Source: Actinomycetes bacterium | GTDB lineage: Bacteria; Actinomycetota; Acidimicrobiia; Acidimicrobiales; RAAP-2 | Direction of reading: 5' to 3' | DNA length: 6,660 nucleotides | NCBI GenBank assembly: GCA_021787255.1 | Contig: JAJYMD010000320.1 | Span: 1-6,660, forward strand | Shown: positions 1 to 6,510 of the stretch, one piece after another | How positions within the stretch are numbered: position 1 is the first letter of the stretch | How the letters are laid out: every line of letters begins with the position of its first letter | Notes under the pieces: generated by a model | Told to the model about the DNA's origin: nothing | Seen by the model: only the letters and a program-made list of their open reading frames with translations | Database searches by the model: none | Made by a program: the position numbers and the translations under genes

Positions 1-1860
1 CACAAGGGCGAGGAGCGCGAGGAGCTGCTCGGCGCCGACCGGTTCTCGCTCGAGGTCGACTGGAGCGCGGAGGTCGACTACGCGAGGAGGCTCCGCAGGG
101 ACCTCGAAGCCGAGTCGCGTCGTGCCCCCAGGCTTGCCGTGTTCGCAAAGCGCGCGCGCGAGGAGCTCGGCGCAGCCGGCGAGCACCTCCTTGCCACGCG
201 CGCGGAGCGTCTGCGTGCCGAATGGGTCGACGACCAGCTCGTCGACGCCGGCTCCGCACGCGCCCAGTCGCTCGGCTGGCCCGACGCCTACCCCTTCACG
301 AAGGCCGTCGGCGAGCGGGTGCTGACCGAGACCGCCGGCGTGCCTCTCAGCATCGTCCGGCCTTCGATCATCGAGTCCTCGCTGGCCGAGCCGGTGCCCG
401 GGTGGATCCGCGGGTTCCGGATGGCCGAGCCGATCATCATCTCCCTGGCCCGAGGGCTCCTTCGCGAGTTCCCCGGGGTCCCCGAGGGGGTGATCGACGT
501 CATCCCTGTCGACATGGTGGTCGCGGCGATCCTGGCGATCGCCGCCGGACCGCGCCCCGAGCGCGAACGCCCGGCCGTGTACCACGTCGCGTCGGGGGTC
601 GCCAACCCGCTCCGCTACGGGAGGCTCGTCGAGCTCATCCAGCAGTGGTTCGCGCTGCACCCGCTCTACGACGAACGCGGCCAGCCGATCAGCCTTCCGG
701 ACTGGTCCTTCCCCGGCCGCGGCCGCGTCCAGCGCCAGCTCAGGCGCGCGACGAAGGCGATGGACGCGGCCGAGCGGGTGCTCACGGCGCTCCCGCTGCG
801 CGGCCGGCAGGCCTCGTTCTCCGCGACGGTCGAGGAGCGCAACACCCTCGCGAAGCGCGCGCTCGGCTACGTCTCGCTGTACGGCGCGTACACCGAGACC
901 GAGGCGCGCTACCGGGTCGACCGACTGCTCGAGGTCTGGCGCGCCCTCGAGGAGCCGGACCGCAGCGCCTACTGCTTCGACCCCTCGGCCATCGATTGGG
1001 ACCACTACGTCCACGACGTCCATCTGCCCTCGGTCGTCGCCCACGCCCGGGCCAAGACGACCCCAGGCCGGCCGACGCTGGACAGCCGCCCCACGAGAGC
1101 GCGCCGGGCGATCCTCTCTCCTGACCGTCACCTCGCGGCGTTCGACCTCGAGCACACGCTCATCGCCGGCAACGTCGTCGACAGCTACGCGTGGCTCGCC
1201 ACGCGCCACCTTCGAGCGCACCGTCGTGCAGCGCTCGTCGCAGAGCTCCTGGCACAAGGTCCGTCGCTCCTGGCGCTCGACCGGCGCGACCGCGGCGACT
1301 TCCTCCGGCTCTTCTACCGTCGCTACGACGGCGCACCGGTGGCCGAGCTCGAGGAGGACGCATGGGAGCTGTTCCACCGCCAGCTCCTCCCTCGCGCCTT
1401 CCCCGCAGGGCTCGCGCGCGTCCGGGAGCACCGCAAGCTCGGGCATCGCACGCTCCTCATCACCGGAGCGCTCGACTTCGTGATCGCTCCGCTGCGCCCA
1501 TTGTTCGACGACATCGTCTGCGCCCGGATGGCCCAGGAGGCCGGCCGCTTCACGGGCCGCCTGGACGAGCTGCCGCCCATCGGCGAGGCGCGGGCACAGC
1601 TCCTCGCCGACTACGCCGACGCCCACGGCCTCGACCTCGCACAGTCCGTGGCCTACGCGGACTCGGCCAGCGACCTCGCGATGCTCGAGGCGGTCGGGTT
1701 CCCCGTCGCGGTCAACCCCGAGTCACGCCTCGCAGCGATCGCGCGGCGCCGAGGCTGGCACGTCGAGCACTGGACGAGAGCTCCCGGCGGGGCCGCGCGC
1801 CCACTGCCGATCGGTCCCTTCGACGTGCGCCCGCTCTCGCGCGCCAGCAGGCGGCCGTGA
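1..1860 (+). CDS. Fatty acyl-CoA reductase fused to HAD-type phosphatase domain (5' end outside window)
   Basis: The frame is open from base 1 with no convincing start, so the N-terminus (including the glycine-rich NAD(P)-binding motif) lies upstream; 619 codons are visible. Codons 1 to about 95 look like the charged helical insertion of bacterial fatty acyl-CoA reductases. Next comes the short-chain dehydrogenase active site YPFTK (Tyr codon 97, Lys codon 101), then SIVRPSIIESSLAEPVPGWI, a hallmark of the FAR / male-sterility NAD-binding family. Such enzymes reduce fatty acyl-CoA to aldehyde or alcohol. A second domain begins near codon 379: HAD motif I FDLEHT (nucleophile Asp codon 382), motif II LLITG (Thr codon 488) and motif IV YADSASD (Asp codons 554 and 558). 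It resembles SerB-like HAD-IB phosphatases. The second motif I acid is Glu instead of the usual Asp, and the motif III base may be Arg at codon 531 (GEARAQ), so phosphatase activity is uncertain. The stop overlaps the next start as GTGA, pointing to coupled translation. An internal ATG or GTG start (such as GTG 139) is unlikely because homologous sequence continues upstream. Confidence 0.88.
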   Translation, partial: HKGEEREELLGADRFSLEVDWSAEVDYARRLRRDLEAESRRAPRLAVFAKRAREELGAAGEHLLATRAERLRAEWVDDQLVDAGSARAQSLGWPDAYPFTKAVGERVLTETAGVPLSIVRPSIIESSLAEPVPGWIRGFRMAEPIIISLARGLLREFPGVPEGVIDVIPVDMVVAAILAIAAGPRPERERPAVYHVASGVANPLRYGRLVELIQQWFALHPLYDERGQPISLPDWSFPGRGRVQRQLRRATKAMDAAERVLTALPLRGRQASFSATVEERNTLAKRALGYVSLYGAYTETEARYRVDRLLEVWRALEEPDRSAYCFDPSAIDWDHYVHDVHLPSVVAHARAKTTPGRPTLDSRPTRARRAILSPDRHLAAFDLEHTLIAGNVVDSYAWLATRHLRAHRRAALVAELLAQGPSLLALDRRDRGDFLRLFYRRYDGAPVAELEEDAWELFHRQLLPRAFPAGLARVREHRKLGHRTLLITGALDFVIAPLRPLFDDIVCARMAQEAGRFTGRLDELPPIGEARAQLLADYADAHGLDLAQSVAYADSASDLAMLEAVGFPVAVNPESRLAAIARRRGWHVEHWTRAPGGAARPLPIGPFDVRPLSRASRRP

Positions 1861-3155
1861 AGTCGCTCGTCTTCGAGCGGAACCTCCCGAGGTTCGCGGC
1901 GTCGAGGCTGGCCTCGACGCTCGGGTCGGGGCGGGGCGCGGCGATCGGGCCGTTGCGCCTCGTGGACACCGAGCCGCCCGAGCTCCCCGGACCTCGCTGG
2001 ACGCGGGTGGAGCCGCTGCTCTCGGGCATCTGCGGCTCGGACCTCGCAACGCTCGACGGCAGGAGCTCGCGCTATTTCGAGCACATCGTCAGCTTCCCGT
2101 TCGTCCCGGGTCACGAAGTGGTCGGCCGGACCGAGAGCGGCCGGCGCGTGGTGCTCGAGCCGGTCCTCGGATGCGTCGCGCGCGGCATCGACCCGCCGTG
2201 CGCGGCGTGCGCGCGCGGGATGCTCGGCGACTGCGAGCGCGTCGCCTTCGGCCACTTGAAGCCCGGCCTCCAGACCGGCTATTGCGCGGATACCGGCGGC
2301 GGATGGTCCCATGCCGGCCTCGTCGCCCACGAGAGCCAGCTGCACCCCGTCCCCGAGAGCTTCCGCGACGAGGACGCGGTGATCGTCGAGCCCGTGGCGT
2401 GCGCTGCGCACGCGGTCTGCGACGCCGCGATCCGTGACGCCCAGAGCGTCGCGGTGCTCGGTGCGGGGACGCTCGGGCTCGCCGTCGTCGCCGCCGTGTC
2501 CGCGCTCTCGGCGTCCGGCACCGTGGCGACCCCCGGCGCGCTCCTCGTCGGGGCGCGCTACGCGCACCAGCGCCGCCTCGCAGACGAGCTCGGCGCGACC
2601 GCCGCGCTCACGCCCGACCAGCTCTCGAGGGCCGTCCGCCGCAAGAGCGGCTCCCTCGCCCTGGGCGGCCCGAGCCCGAGCCGCCCAATCGGCCCTCTGA
2701 CCGGCGGGGCCGACGTGGTCTTCGACTGCGTCGGATCTGCCGACTCCATCGCCCAGTCCCTCGACATGGTCCGGCCGCGTGGGCGCGTGGTGCTCGTCGG
2801 GATGCCCGGAAGGCTCCACGTGGACCTGGCCCCGCTCTGGCAGCGCGAGATCCGCCTCGCCGGGGCCTACGCCTACGGCACCGAGCAGCTGGCTCCGGAC
2901 CGACGCGTCCGCACCTTCGAGCTCGCGTTCGACATCGTCGCGACGCACGGGCTCGGCCGGCTCGTCTCTGCGACGTACCCGATCGAGCGGTTCGAAGAGG
3001 CGCTCCAGCACGCGGGCGCAGCCGGGCGCAGGGGCGCGGTCAAGGTCGCCTTCGATCTGAGACGCGCGACTCCCACCCGAGGCGCCGCACGCGCCAGGTC
3101 AGGTTCCACGAGCACCCGCCGCACCGGCCGGGCCAACCCAGGAGGCACGTCATGA
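1857..3155 (+). CDS. Zinc-dependent medium-chain alcohol dehydrogenase
   Basis: This 432-residue protein belongs to the zinc-dependent MDR (alcohol/threonine/sorbitol dehydrogenase) family, which oxidises alcohols or reduces aldehydes with NAD(P). Catalytic-zinc ligands are visible: Cys59 in GICGSD, His86-Glu87 in PGHEVVG and Glu178 in IVEPVAC. A structural-zinc lobe is suggested by Cys106, Cys115, Cys118 and Cys126; the first gap is eight residues rather than the usual two. The Rossmann motif GAGTLG is at residues 202-207, and GGADVVFDCVGS and RPRGRVVLVGM follow. The GTG start gives MKSLVFERNLPRF, a sensible MDR N-terminus, and overlaps the upstream stop by four bases; only a weak AGGCGG lies just before it. 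The recognisable fold ends around residue 402 (VKVAFDL). The last 30 residues are Arg/Ser/Thr/Gly-rich, with less biased codons, and run into the start of the next gene. In context it may interconvert the aldehyde or alcohol made by the upstream reductase; the substrate is not determined by sequence. Confidence 0.9.
   Translation: MKSLVFERNLPRFAASRLASTLGSGRGAAIGPLRLVDTEPPELPGPRWTRVEPLLSGICGSDLATLDGRSSRYFEHIVSFPFVPGHEVVGRTESGRRVVLEPVLGCVARGIDPPCAACARGMLGDCERVAFGHLKPGLQTGYCADTGGGWSHAGLVAHESQLHPVPESFRDEDAVIVEPVACAAHAVCDAAIRDAQSVAVLGAGTLGLAVVAAVSALSASGTVATPGALLVGARYAHQRRLADELGATAALTPDQLSRAVRRKSGSLALGGPSPSRPIGPLTGGADVVFDCVGSADSIAQSLDMVRPRGRVVLVGMPGRLHVDLAPLWQREIRLAGAYAYGTEQLAPDRRVRTFELAFDIVATHGLGRLVSATYPIERFEEALQHAGAAGRRGAVKVAFDLRRATPTRGAARARSGSTSTRRTGRANPGGTS
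3140..3145 (+). promoter_or_regulatory. Strong Shine-Dalgarno site of the LarA-like gene
   Basis: AGGAGG lies six bases before the ATG at 3152, inside the last codons of the dehydrogenase gene. It is the strongest ribosome-binding site in the window and fixes the start of the LarA-like gene. It suggests that this gene can recruit ribosomes itself as well as through the ATGA overlap. Confidence 0.85.
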
Positions 3156-4741
3156 CGCCCCGCCCAGGGCTCGTCCTCGAGGTGGACCGCTCCACCCCGC
3201 CAACCCTCTTCTGGCACGGGGAGCGCCTGGTCCTCGAGCGGCTGCCCGAAGGGAGCCGCGTCATCTATCCCCCGGAGCCGCTCGCACCGCTCGATGACCC
3301 GATCGGCGCGATCCGAGGCGCCCTGCTCCACCCGCTCGGCGACTGCGAGCCGCTGCCCGCGCTGCTGCGCGCTGGCATGCGGCTCACCATCTGCTTCGAC
3401 GACGTCTCGCTGCCCCTCCCCCCCATGCGTTCCCCCGACGTCCGCCAGCTCGTCATCGAGCAGGTGCTCGACATGGCCGCCGAGGCCGGCGTCGACGACG
3501 TGGTCCTGGTGGCCGCGCTCGCGCTCCACCGGCGCATGACCGAAGAAGAGCTCCGCCATGCTCTCGGCGACCGCATCTACGACGCCTTCGCCCCGCATGG
3601 GCTGCTCACCCAGCACGACGCGGAGGACCCCGGGAACCTGGTGCACCTGGGGACCACCGAAAAGGGGGAGGACGTCGAGATCAACAAGCGCGCGGCGACG
3701 AGCGACCTCCTCGTGTACGTGAACATCAATTTGGTCACGATGGACGGCGGGCACAAGAGCGTGGCGACCGGGCTCGCCAGCTACCGCAGCCTGCGCCACC
3801 ATCACAACCCAAAGACGATGCTGCACAGCCGCTCGTTCATGGACGCGCCCTCCTCGGAGCTCCACTCGTCCAACTGGCGGATGGGACGGCTCATCGCCGA
3901 CAGCGGCGTGAAGGTCTTCCAGATCGAGACGACGCTGAACACCGACACGTTCCCGCCCCAATTCGGGTTCCTCCAGCGCAGGGAGTGGGAATGGAAGGTG
4001 CGCGACCGAGCGACGTTCGCCGCGACCGCGGCCGCGCTCGACCGGACGCCAGCGCGGGTCGCCCGGCAGATCTTCCACTCCATCCGTGCCCCCCACGCGC
4101 TCACGTCGGTCCACGCAGGCGAGGTCGAGGCCGTGCACGCCGCAGCGATCGCGAACATCTGGAAGCAGCAGGGCGTCGAGGTGATCGGGCAGACCGACGT
4201 CCTCACGATGGGACTCCCTTACATCGGCCCGTACAACGTGAACTCGATCATGAACCCGGTCCTCGTCGCGTGCCTCGGGCTCGGGTACTTCTTCAACCTC
4301 TACCGGGGCCAGCCTCTCGTGCGCAGCGGCGGGGTCGTGATCCTGCACCACCCGACGCCCTGGGAGTTCCACCCCGGCCACCACCCGAGCTACATCGACT
4401 TCTTCGAGGAGGTGCTGAGCGACACGACCGACCCGCTCGAGATGTCGAAGACCTATGAGGAGTCGTTCGCGACCGACCCGTGGTACGTGCACCTGTACCG
4501 GACGGGTCACGCCTACCACGGCGTCCACCCCTTCTACATGTGGTACTGGTGCGCCCACGCGCTCGACCATCTCGGACGCGTCATCGTGGTCGGGGGGAAC
4601 CCTGCCGCCGTCCGTCGCATGGGCTTCTCCCCTGCGACGAGCTTGGACGACGCGCTCGAGATGGCGACCGACGTCGTAGGGCGGTCCCCGAGCCTCACCC
4701 ACATCCACACCCCGCCGTTGCTCATGGCAGACGTCCGATGA
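3152..4741 (+). CDS. LarA-like (lactate racemase domain, DUF2088) protein with altered active site
   Basis: This 529-residue protein is about 100 residues longer than typical LarA (about 425). The LarA pattern is clear: ICFDDVSLPLPP (Asp84), a Rossmann-like stretch ending ALALHRRMTEEE (His126), then QHDAEDPGNLVHLGTTEKG, and MDGGHKSVATG (Lys202) followed by HHHNP (His216-218). In Lactiplantibacillus plantarum LarA (as I recall the numbering), His108 is catalytic, Lys184 carries the nickel-pincer nucleotide and His200 binds nickel. The spacing from His126 to Lys202 is 76 residues, the same as 108 to 184, and His218 falls 16 after the Lys, like His200. The counterpart of the second catalytic His (174) appears to be Ile192, and Arg75 appears to be Leu87. 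The sequence therefore keeps cofactor-anchoring residues but not all substrate-side residues; activity on lactate is doubtful. The C-terminal part has a His-rich stretch (HHPTPWEFHPGHH) and a LarA-like ending (SLDDALEMA). No cofactor-making larB, larC or larE is in the window. The start has an AGGAGG site and an ATGA overlap with the dehydrogenase. Confidence 0.83.
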   Translation: MTPRPGLVLEVDRSTPPTLFWHGERLVLERLPEGSRVIYPPEPLAPLDDPIGAIRGALLHPLGDCEPLPALLRAGMRLTICFDDVSLPLPPMRSPDVRQLVIEQVLDMAAEAGVDDVVLVAALALHRRMTEEELRHALGDRIYDAFAPHGLLTQHDAEDPGNLVHLGTTEKGEDVEINKRAATSDLLVYVNINLVTMDGGHKSVATGLASYRSLRHHHNPKTMLHSRSFMDAPSSELHSSNWRMGRLIADSGVKVFQIETTLNTDTFPPQFGFLQRREWEWKVRDRATFAATAAALDRTPARVARQIFHSIRAPHALTSVHAGEVEAVHAAAIANIWKQQGVEVIGQTDVLTMGLPYIGPYNVNSIMNPVLVACLGLGYFFNLYRGQPLVRSGGVVILHHPTPWEFHPGHHPSYIDFFEEVLSDTTDPLEMSKTYEESFATDPWYVHLYRTGHAYHGVHPFYMWYWCAHALDHLGRVIVVGGNPAAVRRMGFSPATSLDDALEMATDVVGRSPSLTHIHTPPLLMADVR

Positions 4742-4845
4742 GGCGCTGGACCGCTTCGGCGACGAGGCGCTGCGCTGACGAGGCGACGAGGCGCTGCGCT
4801 GACGAGGCGACGAGGCGCTGCGCTGACGAGGCGACGAGGCGATGA
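4738..4845 (+). CDS. Possible 35-residue repeat peptide bridging two genes
   Basis: A 36-codon frame starts at an ATG that overlaps the LarA-like stop (ATGA, 4738-4741) and ends at a TGA that overlaps the acyltransferase ATG (ATGA, 4842-4845). It encodes MRRWTASATRR followed by three copies of CADEATRR. The 24-bp DNA repeat is exactly eight codons long, so the frame stays open whatever the copy number. No good ribosome-binding site precedes it, so translation would depend on coupling. The product looks like low-complexity sequence with three Cys and no known domain. It may be a real small protein, a translated spacer that delivers ribosomes to the acyltransferase start, or a chance frame in a repeat array. 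Expression is unproven. Confidence 0.35.
   Translation: MRRWTASATRRCADEATRRCADEATRRCADEATRR
4761..4841 (+). repeat. 24-bp direct tandem repeat, three exact copies plus a partial fourth
   Basis: Three identical 24-bp units occupy 4761-4784, 4785-4808 and 4809-4832, and the first nine bases of a fourth (GACGAGGCG) occupy 4833-4841, ending at the acyltransferase ATG. A degenerate relative (GATGAGGCGCTG) starts at 4737. Each unit contains GACGAGGC twice, so GAGG, a Shine-Dalgarno-like core, recurs every 8 or 16 bases. The copy at 4828-4831 lies 10 bases before the ATG at 4842. The perfect identity suggests recent expansion by replication slippage. There are no spacers, so it is not a CRISPR array. 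Confidence 0.95.
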
Positions 4846-5732
4846 GACCGGCACGCTTCCCGTTCGGGAGACCGACGTGGCCCACGGGCGTCGCGCGTCC
4901 GGCCCCCGTGCGGCGCGTCGGCCTCGGCTACGACCACGAGTGGTCGCGCCGTTACCCGGTACGGCTCGCGAGGGCGATGATCCTCGACAACGTGACGAGG
5001 CCTGCCGCCCGCATGGTGGCCCCCACGACGGTGCGGGGGGCCGAGCACCTGCGCCACGTGAAGACCCCGGTGATCTTCGTCGCCAACCACCTGAGCCATG
5101 TCGACACGCCGGTCCTGCTCACGACGTTGCCGGTCCGCTTCCGCCACCGCACGGTGGTCGGCGCGGCGGCGGACTACTTCTTCGACCGGCGCTGGAAGGC
5201 CGCGTTGTGGTCGTTCAGCCTTGCGGCGATCCCCATCGAGCGAGCGCGGGTGAACCGCGAATCGGTCGAGGCCGCGGCCGCGCTCCTCGAGGAGGGGTGG
5301 AACCTCGTGCTCTTCCCCGAAGGGGGCCGCTCCCCCGACGGGTGGGCCCGGCCCTTCCATCCAGCGTCTGCCGCGTACCTGTCGCACCGGACCGGTTGCG
5401 CCGTGGTGCCCGTCCACCTCCACGGCACCCGGGACGTGCTGCCGAAGTCCGAGGGTGAGCGTCGCCCGATCCGCCGGGCGCCGGTGTCGGTCGTCTTCGG
5501 CACGCCGATCGTGCCCGACCCGGACGAGAACGTGAGGCGGCTCGCCGACAGGATCGAGACCGCCGTCGCCGTGCTCGCGGACGAGGTGTCGAGCGACTGG
5601 TGGAGCGCGCGAAGGCGAGCGGCCGCCGGCACTACGCCGTCGCCGCGCGGGCCGGACGTCTCTGCATGGCGCCGCTCCTGGGAGCTCGGCCCTTCCCCCG
5701 AGGCGCGCCGCGACGCCTGGCCACCGGGCTGA
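4842..5732 (+). CDS. PlsC-family 1-acyl-glycerol-3-phosphate-type acyltransferase
   Basis: This 296-residue protein has the full set of PlsC/LPLAT motifs: NHLSHVD (residues 82-88; catalytic His83 and Asp88), AIPIER (motif II position), FPEGGRS (158-164) and VPVHLHGT (around 189-196), followed by VVFGTPI. Family members transfer an acyl chain from acyl-CoA or acyl-ACP to lysophosphatidate or other lipid hydroxyls at the inner face of the membrane. No clear signal peptide or strong transmembrane helix is visible; the N-terminal 25 residues are Arg/Pro-rich. The C-terminal 50 residues after the domain (from SSDWWSARR) are Trp/Arg/Pro-rich. The ATG directly follows the 24-bp repeat array and overlaps the stop of the possible repeat peptide. 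GTG 4908 is a less likely alternative start. With the reductase and dehydrogenase it suggests that the operon handles acyl chains; whether the acceptor is lysophosphatidate or another lipid cannot be read from sequence. Confidence 0.9.
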   Translation: MRPARFPFGRPTWPTGVARPAPVRRVGLGYDHEWSRRYPVRLARAMILDNVTRPAARMVAPTTVRGAEHLRHVKTPVIFVANHLSHVDTPVLLTTLPVRFRHRTVVGAAADYFFDRRWKAALWSFSLAAIPIERARVNRESVEAAAALLEEGWNLVLFPEGGRSPDGWARPFHPASAAYLSHRTGCAVVPVHLHGTRDVLPKSEGERRPIRRAPVSVVFGTPIVPDPDENVRRLADRIETAVAVLADEVSSDWWSARRRAAAGTTPSPRGPDVSAWRRSWELGPSPEARRDAWPPG

Positions 5733-5751
5733 GACGCTATGACTTGCGGGC

Positions 5752-6510
5752 GTGTCGCTGAGCGACGGCCCGACGCTCGACCTCACGGTCGTGGTCCCCT
5801 ACTTCAACCCCGGCGAGCGAGTCCGCGAGACGGTCGACGAGCTCTTGCGCACGCTGTCCAGGACGGGGACGACCTTCGAGGTGATCGCGGTCTCCGACGG
5901 GTCGACCGACGGAAGCGAACAGGCGCTCGCGGGTCTTCCCCGGGACCTGGTGCGCACGGTCCGGCTGCAGCGCAACCACGGCAAGGGGGAGGCGCTGCGC
6001 GTGGGGTTCACGCTCGGACGCGGCAGGTTCCTCGGGTTCATCGACGCGGACGGCGACCTGCCGGCCGCGCAGGTCGCAACGCTGGCAGCCATCGTGCGCG
6101 ACCCAGGCGACCCGGCACCCGACATCGTCCTGGGCTCCAAGCGCCACCCCGCCTCAGAGGTCGTCTACCCGCCTTTGCGACGCGTCTACTCGTGGGTCTG
6201 GCAGGGGCTCGTGTTCGCGCTCTTCGGCCTGCACGTCCGCGACACCCAGACGGGGCTCAAGCTCGTGCGCCGCGAGGTCCTCGCGGACGCGCTGCCCCTG
6301 ATGGTCCAGAAGCGGTTCGCGTTCGACCTCGAGCTCCTCGTGGTGGCGAGCCGTCTCGGCTACCACCGCTTCGTCGAAGTGCCCGTGCGCATCCGCCGGC
6401 GGTTCGGCAGCACCGTGTCCGCGCACGCAGCGGCAGGGATGCTCGCAGACCTCTTCGCGATCTTCTACCGCCTCCGGATCTCCCGCCTCTACGAGCGGCC
6501 GAAGACGTAG
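5752..6510 (+). CDS. Family 2 glycosyltransferase, dolichyl/polyprenyl-phosphate sugar transferase type
   Basis: This 252-residue protein is a single GT-A domain. It starts TVVVPYFNPGERV, followed by SDGSTDGS (nucleotide-sugar binding, Asp49), HGKGEALRVGF, FIDADGDLP (metal-binding DAD, Asp98/Asp100), GSKRHP (128-133), DTQTGLKLVRREV and FAFDLELL (Asp192, Glu194). This order matches DPM1/ALG5-like enzymes, which move mannose or glucose from a nucleotide sugar to a polyprenyl phosphate at the cytoplasmic face of the membrane. The length fits the catalytic domain alone, and no C-terminal membrane helices are visible. The only start consistent with the N-terminus is GTG 5752, because an in-frame TGA lies at 5740-5742; the site before it is weak (GCGGG). 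The gap from the acyltransferase stop is 19 bp, so it probably belongs to the same transcript. The sugar and lipid acceptor are unknown. Confidence 0.9.
   Translation: MSLSDGPTLDLTVVVPYFNPGERVRETVDELLRTLSRTGTTFEVIAVSDGSTDGSEQALAGLPRDLVRTVRLQRNHGKGEALRVGFTLGRGRFLGFIDADGDLPAAQVATLAAIVRDPGDPAPDIVLGSKRHPASEVVYPPLRRVYSWVWQGLVFALFGLHVRDTQTGLKLVRREVLADALPLMVQKRFAFDLELLVVASRLGYHRFVEVPVRIRRRFGSTVSAHAAAGMLADLFAIFYRLRISRLYERPKT

Noticed and set aside
1653..3011. 452-codon minus-strand open frame opposite the dehydrogenase
   Set aside because: It shows no recognisable motif and lies opposite a zinc dehydrogenase with intact catalytic residues; it is a codon-bias artefact.
4761..4841. CRISPR array
   Set aside because: The repeats are directly adjacent with no unique spacers, lie within an operon, and no cas genes are present.
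2873..4885. 670-codon minus-strand open frame opposite the dehydrogenase and LarA-like genes
   Set aside because: It is antisense to two genes with clear family motifs, its product is a low-complexity Arg/Glu/Val/His mix, and long antisense frames are expected at this G+C content.
5739..5741. ATG as the glycosyltransferase start
   Set aside because: It is out of frame with the glycosyltransferase domain; the in-frame TGA at 5740-5742 leaves GTG 5752 as the start.
4722..5786. 354-codon minus-strand frame across the repeats and the acyltransferase
   Set aside because: It is antisense to a complete PlsC protein and gains length only because the 24-bp repeat has no stop in that frame.
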